From contig CAIYBQ010000597.1 of NCBI GenBank assembly GCA_903924445.1, forward strand, positions 1 through 10,272: DNA of 10,272 nt, read 5' to 3'. Under the pieces are notes generated by a model, which saw nothing but the letters and a program-made list of their open reading frames with translations, ran no database searches and had not been told where the DNA came from. How positions within the stretch are numbered: the stretch's first letter is position 1; each line of letters begins with the position of its first letter. Below, piece after piece: positions 7,293-10,272 of this stretch. The DNA is from an uncultured Armatimonadota bacterium. Its GTDB lineage: Bacteria; Armatimonadota; Armatimonadia; Armatimonadales; Armatimonadaceae. Both the position numbers and the translations under genes were made by a program.

Positions 7293-7826
7293 ATGAAGCA
7301 TTTGTTGATTGCTGCAGGACTCGTTGGAGCCGTCGCTTTGACGACCACTGCAAACGCACAGGTCTCTGATTTGGCCCAAAAAGTCGGATCCTCATCGTTC
7401 AAGATTGGTTCCTACAATCCTGATAAGCCCGTTGTACGTAATGGTGCCGGCAAGAACATCTTCAACTTTGAATATGAAACGACGATTCAAAGCGTTCCAG
7501 AGCGCAATGAAATCAGCACGCTTAGTGTTGGATTGATCGAGCGCGGTGATATGCGAATCATTCCAATCACGCTCAGCCAGATCACTCGTGACAACAAGCG
7601 CACTTCCGGTTATGACTGGTTCAGTGGCTACGGTGTTGGCCTCTATGCAATCCGCATCGACAATGCAAATACATCGGGCAACACGAAAGTGATGCCAGGA
7701 ATGCACGTCACTGTTGGTGTGAACCTGACCAGCCGTTCCTTTGTAGAAGCGCGTTACCACTTTGCAGGTCACTACGAAACCATCAACCCATCTGGATTGA
7801 ACATCTCGTACGGCACCCGCTTCTAA
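7293..7826 (+). CDS. Small outer-membrane beta-barrel-like protein, second of the tandem paralogous pair
   Basis: 177 residues, with a signal peptide starting MKHLLIAAGLVGAVAL and ending ANA before Q. Strand-like segments follow: SFKIGSYNPDKPV, NIFNFEYETT, ISTLSVGLIERG, RIIPITLSQ, FSGYGVGLYAIRI, HVTVGVNLTS, FVEARYHFAG and a terminal LNISYGTRF. It is clearly homologous to its upstream neighbour. Paired segments include IPITLSQ with VPVMFSK, GYGVGLYA with GTGIGAYL, FVEARYHF with FAETQYHY, and the terminal ISYGTRF with LMIGRKF. Both proteins keep the terminal phenylalanine. An outer-membrane barrel is the best structural call; function is unknown. It lies second in the transcription unit with its own strong Shine-Dalgarno sequence, and ends just before a terminator. 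An in-frame ATG at 7284 is rejected because it would touch the ribosome site. Confidence 0.9.
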   Translation: MKHLLIAAGLVGAVALTTTANAQVSDLAQKVGSSSFKIGSYNPDKPVVRNGAGKNIFNFEYETTIQSVPERNEISTLSVGLIERGDMRIIPITLSQITRDNKRTSGYDWFSGYGVGLYAIRIDNANTSGNTKVMPGMHVTVGVNLTSRSFVEARYHFAGHYETINPSGLNISYGTRF

Positions 7827-7847
7827 TCCCAGACTTCCTCTAAACAT

Positions 7848-7880
7848 AAACCCCTCGCTGTCATCAGTGAGGGGTTTTTC
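7848..7880 (+). terminator. Rho-independent terminator, probably bidirectional
   Basis: A 13-pair stem (AAACCCCTCGCTG with CAGTGAGGGGTTT, one G-T wobble) closes a TCAT loop and runs into five Ts on the plus strand. It starts 22 bases after the stop of the second barrel gene. On the minus strand the same stem is followed by TTTATGTTTA, so it may also end the convergent 544-residue gene, which stops at 7902. Confidence 0.93.
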
Positions 7881-7901
7881 TTATGTATCCGTGTCAGTCA
7901 A

Positions 7902-9536
7902 CTACCGATTCCGGGAACCAACATTCATCGTTGCCAGACGTCTAACGTAAGCTATCAGATCATCGATAGGCCACGCAGCGCCATCGTGTAATGCGGATAC
8001 CAACGTGAATAATGTCAGCGATACGGGTCCGCTGTCGTTTAGTAAAAAGAGACAGAGACCAACGACTGTCAGAAGATCCGGTTTGGGGCTGTTTCGTTTC
8101 AGCCGCATTAGCCACCACACGATACTGATGAGCGAGCTCAATCCCCATAGCGATGTCGTCATAAGGCGGATGTGGGCTGCAGCCTTGCTCACAACCAAGT
8201 CAACAAGACCTGTTCCAGCGCTGGCTACGAGGCGCCCTATATGGGATTGCATTGATGACGGCGCTAGGAAGGCATCCCAAGTAACCACTGCCATCACAGC
8301 TGAGAATGCGCCAAGGGCAATCAAAATCGCGGACTTGCCACCACGTAAGGCCAAATGAACTACAATCGCGATAAGAACGGCGATCATATCGCCGCCATTT
8401 GCACCAAGTCCCGGATGCCCTACCAGCACCGCTACGGCTCCGAGAACAAGGACTCGATAGGACGGTTTGCTGAGTTGAACGCCTAAAGCAGTACCGAATA
8501 GCAACGCTGAAAGCTCATTCCCAACGCCGTAATACCGCGCTCCGACGATCGGATTGGCACCCAAGCCAGCGAATGAGCCAAGGTAGCCACCTGCAATCAC
8601 ATCCGCAAGGAGACACCCGAAAAGCATGTTGAGCTCACTGTTCGCAGGGCAGCTCCACACCACGATGCTAAACACCAAACCGATAACACCGGCCAGCAGT
8701 ATGCCTCGGAAGTCAGGCACGGCAGCTAGAGCAAAAACGGATGACGCAGCAGTGATCATCACAAAGATGACACACGTAATCAAAAGGCGGGCGAGGATGA
8801 ACCTCCCAAGCAGGATCAGAATTAGGCCTGCAAGAGCGCCATATTTCAAAAGAGTTTGTACAACGAATAGTGCATCGGAATACTCGATGTCGGCTGCAAC
8901 CTGGTCAGCGCTTCGAGCCAGGTGCCCGGTGATTTGGCGAACTTGGGATGACTTTTTAGTCACGGGAGCAAGCACCAGAGTATCCAGGTCATTCGATGCG
9001 AGCAGGTGGTCGCGGCGTGTGTTGGGTGATGTGAGATTTAGAGGCAGCTCACCGAGTGTGATTTGACCTGCCACCAAACCGTGCTTCCTTGGGGAGGTCA
9101 TTGGTATGACGATGTTCATCCCCTTAGACAGTGATGATTCAGATGGATCTGAGGCGGCTTCATCCGGCCAGCTTTGTACTGATGCCACAATGACATCCGC
9201 ATCCTCTGGTCCAGCGGCATCGCCACTTTGCCCCAGCCATTCACACGCGACGTTGTCATCGCAGCGCACGCTTCCACCGGATTGCAGAGTAGATGCCAGC
9301 TTGGATTTGATGCTCGTAAGCCCACGTCTCCACGCATTTGCCGACATCAGGAAGACGCCATCTTCCTCCAGACGTACAGGACGGTCGCGGGTGGTCTCAC
9401 TAACCAGTGTCAGAACGACATGGGTTGGAACGGGTATCGCTGTGCCTATACTGGGCAAGTTGTACTGCCGGATATGAAATCCGGCGGCGAGACAGAGCAT
9501 TAGTGCAACGAGAGAGACTATCCACTTGGCCTTCAT
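7902..9536 (-). CDS. Multi-pass membrane protein with an extracytoplasmic N-terminal domain, function unknown
   Basis: 544 residues. A hydrophobic segment at 5-20 (signal anchor) is followed by about 200 mostly soluble residues, probably outside the cytoplasm, with a cysteine pair at 92 and 98. From about 223 to 515 the protein is dominated by around ten hydrophobic segments. Polar or glycine motifs near the membrane look like functional sites: GARYYGVGNE (332-341), GLGANGGD (376-383), SHIGRL (431-436) and LNDSGP (499-504). I recall similar motifs in unnamed membrane proteins of other phyla, whose N-terminal part resembles alkaline-phosphatase-superfamily domains. The segment LTSPNTRR (168-175) and the following SNDLDTLVL (181-189) would fit the end of such a domain, here apparently reduced. 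That is memory-based and tentative. The ATG directly abuts the stop of the glycosyltransferase gene (TAAATG) and has no clear Shine-Dalgarno sequence, suggesting translational coupling and a shared envelope-glycan role. Confidence 0.88.
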   Translation of the reverse strand: MKAKWIVSLVALMLCLAAGFHIRQYNLPSIGTAIPVPTHVVLTLVSETTRDRPVRLEEDGVFLMSANAWRRGLTSIKSKLASTLQSGGSVRCDDNVACEWLGQSGDAAGPEDADVIVASVQSWPDEAASDPSESSLSKGMNIVIPMTSPRKHGLVAGQITLGELPLNLTSPNTRRDHLLASNDLDTLVLAPVTKKSSQVRQITGHLARSADQVAADIEYSDALFVVQTLLKYGALAGLILILLGRFILARLLITCVIFVMITAASSVFALAAVPDFRGILLAGVIGLVFSIVVWSCPANSELNMLFGCLLADVIAGGYLGSFAGLGANPIVGARYYGVGNELSALLFGTALGVQLSKPSYRVLVLGAVAVLVGHPGLGANGGDMIAVLIAIVVHLALRGGKSAILIALGAFSAVMAVVTWDAFLAPSSMQSHIGRLVASAGTGLVDLVVSKAAAHIRLMTTSLWGLSSLISIVWWLMRLKRNSPKPDLLTVVGLCLFLLNDSGPVSLTLFTLVSALHDGAAWPIDDLIAYVRRLATMNVGSRNR

Positions 9537-10272
9537 TTAGCGACCGAGAACTCTGCCGTATAAGGCATTTGTCTGGATAAGCATGCCATCTATGGAAAAC
9601 TTGCCTGTGACGTAGGCGCGGCGTTTCTCTTCAGCCGTGGAGTTTCCCCGACCAATGCTGAGCTGTTGGTTGATTGCCGATGCCAGTGCTGTGACATCAC
9701 CTGCGTGTACACATGTCCCGAGGCCATCATTTGTGATGACTTCCGGGAGTCCACCGACATCGGTTGCAACGACGGGACATCCCGCCGAAAGCGCCTCTAT
9801 AGCCGACAAGCCCAGGCCCTCGGTCAGGGATGGAACCGCTACGACATCCGCTGCGCAGTACCACAGCCAGGGATCACTAACATGTCCAACGAGCTGAAGC
9901 GCATTGTATTTTGAGAGGGTTTGCCGCTCAGGTCCATCCCCGACGATGAAAACGCTAGCGGAAATTTCGTTTGCTGCAGCGGCGAGAAAGTTAAGACCTT
10001 TCTCTGGTGCTAGACGGGCGACGCTCAAGACGATGGTCGTATTTGGATCTAAACCAAGTGCTTTGCGGGCATCCCCCTTCGACACAACCTCATCCCTTAC
10101 CATCACGCCATTGTAAATCCGCTGCGCCGATAAGCCGCCAAGCACAGCAGCCGATGCAAGAATCGCGTCCGAGACGGCAATTAAATGCACACGCCTACAA
10201 AGCTGGTTTAAAACCAGTGACTGCAACCTGGATGCCTTGAAGATGTTATGCAATGTCAAGACGACAGGGAGC
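9537..10272 (-). CDS. GT4-family glycosyltransferase (GT-B fold), N-terminus cut by window edge
   Basis: 245 visible codons, running off the right edge. The first visible residues, LPVVLTLHN, form the classic end of an N-terminal Rossmann strand, so about the first 100 or more residues are missing. An apparent TTG start at 10259 is internal to this strand. Then follow LIAVSDAIL, IYNGV (52-56), the C-terminal donor-binding domain beginning VARLAPEKG (84-92), VGDGPE (110-115), LVGHVSD, and the EX7E motif EGLGLSAIE (151-159), followed by GLPEVI (174-179). These are diagnostic of retaining nucleotide-sugar transferases of the GT4 type. The specific sugar and acceptor cannot be told. The enzyme is probably cytoplasmic or membrane-associated and builds a lipid-linked or surface polysaccharide. 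It is the upstream gene of an operon with the 544-residue membrane protein, with zero bases between stop and start. Confidence 0.95.
   Translation of the reverse strand, partial: LPVVLTLHNIFKASRLQSLVLNQLCRRVHLIAVSDAILASAAVLGGLSAQRIYNGVMVRDEVVSKGDARKALGLDPNTTIVLSVARLAPEKGLNFLAAAANEISASVFIVGDGPERQTLSKYNALQLVGHVSDPWLWYCAADVVAVPSLTEGLGLSAIEALSAGCPVVATDVGGLPEVITNDGLGTCVHAGDVTALASAINQQLSIGRGNSTAEEKRRAYVTGKFSIDGMLIQTNALYGRVLGR

Noticed and set aside
7392..7847. A 151-codon minus-strand ORF opposite the second barrel gene
   Set aside because: It would run through the gene's terminator side without a ribosome site or recognisable protein; the plus-strand gene has a signal peptide and a paralogue.
8005..9503. 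Plus-strand ORFs opposite the membrane protein (8005-8358, 8626-9066, 9106-9477)
   Set aside because: They are antisense shadows of a clear 544-residue polytopic protein and show no start signals or recognisable domains.
10257..10259. TTG as the start of the glycosyltransferase
   Set aside because: The frame stays open to the edge and the preceding residues LPVV complete the conserved strand before LTLHN, so the gene begins outside the window.

Overview
The window looks like chromosomal DNA of a Gram-negative-type (diderm) bacterium of moderate GC content. Two small secreted proteins end in an outer-membrane-barrel-like terminal phenylalanine. The very large exported protein combines PD40-type propeller repeats, an SGQDIG segment and carboxypeptidase-regulatory-like repeats. 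That style of protein, together with the small barrel family, reminds me of Armatimonadota (Fimbriimonas/Chthonomonas relatives). This is recollection of family style, not a search result, and I hold it with moderate confidence only. I see no transposase, integrase, tRNA, rRNA, CRISPR array or phage gene.

Layout. Positions 1-5845, minus strand: one uninterrupted reading frame of at least 1,948 codons that runs off the left edge. It encodes a giant exported multidomain protein. Positions 5846-6342 hold no convincing gene, but contain a perfect-consensus minus-strand promoter (TTGACA-18-TATAAT) about 185 bases before the first possible start, so the giant gene probably has a long untranslated leader. 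Positions 6343-6651, minus: a 102-residue protein that I do not recognise. Positions 6652-6737: a compact divergent control region with back-to-back promoters whose -35 boxes are 10 bases apart, and a 7-base-arm inverted repeat over the plus-strand -35 box. Both promoters place the expected transcription start at or within about three bases of the ATG, so both genes look leaderless. Positions 6738-7241 and 7293-7826, plus: tandem paralogous small outer-membrane beta-barrel proteins, followed by a strong hairpin terminator at 7848-7880 that separates them from the convergent genes.

Positions 7902-10272, minus: a two-gene unit. A GT4-type glycosyltransferase, cut by the right edge, ends in TAA directly abutting the ATG of a 544-residue multi-pass membrane protein with a conserved-looking polar motif set (GARYYGVGNE, GLGANGGD, LNDSGP). 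The coupling suggests envelope glycan or polysaccharide metabolism, but the membrane protein has no function I can assign.

No obvious new defence or mobile system is present. The most interesting signals are the regulatory architecture at 6652-6740 (leaderless, divergent, with an operator-like repeat), the shared promoter style with 18-base spacers, the giant surface protein with two competing start codons, and the glycosyltransferase/membrane-protein pair.
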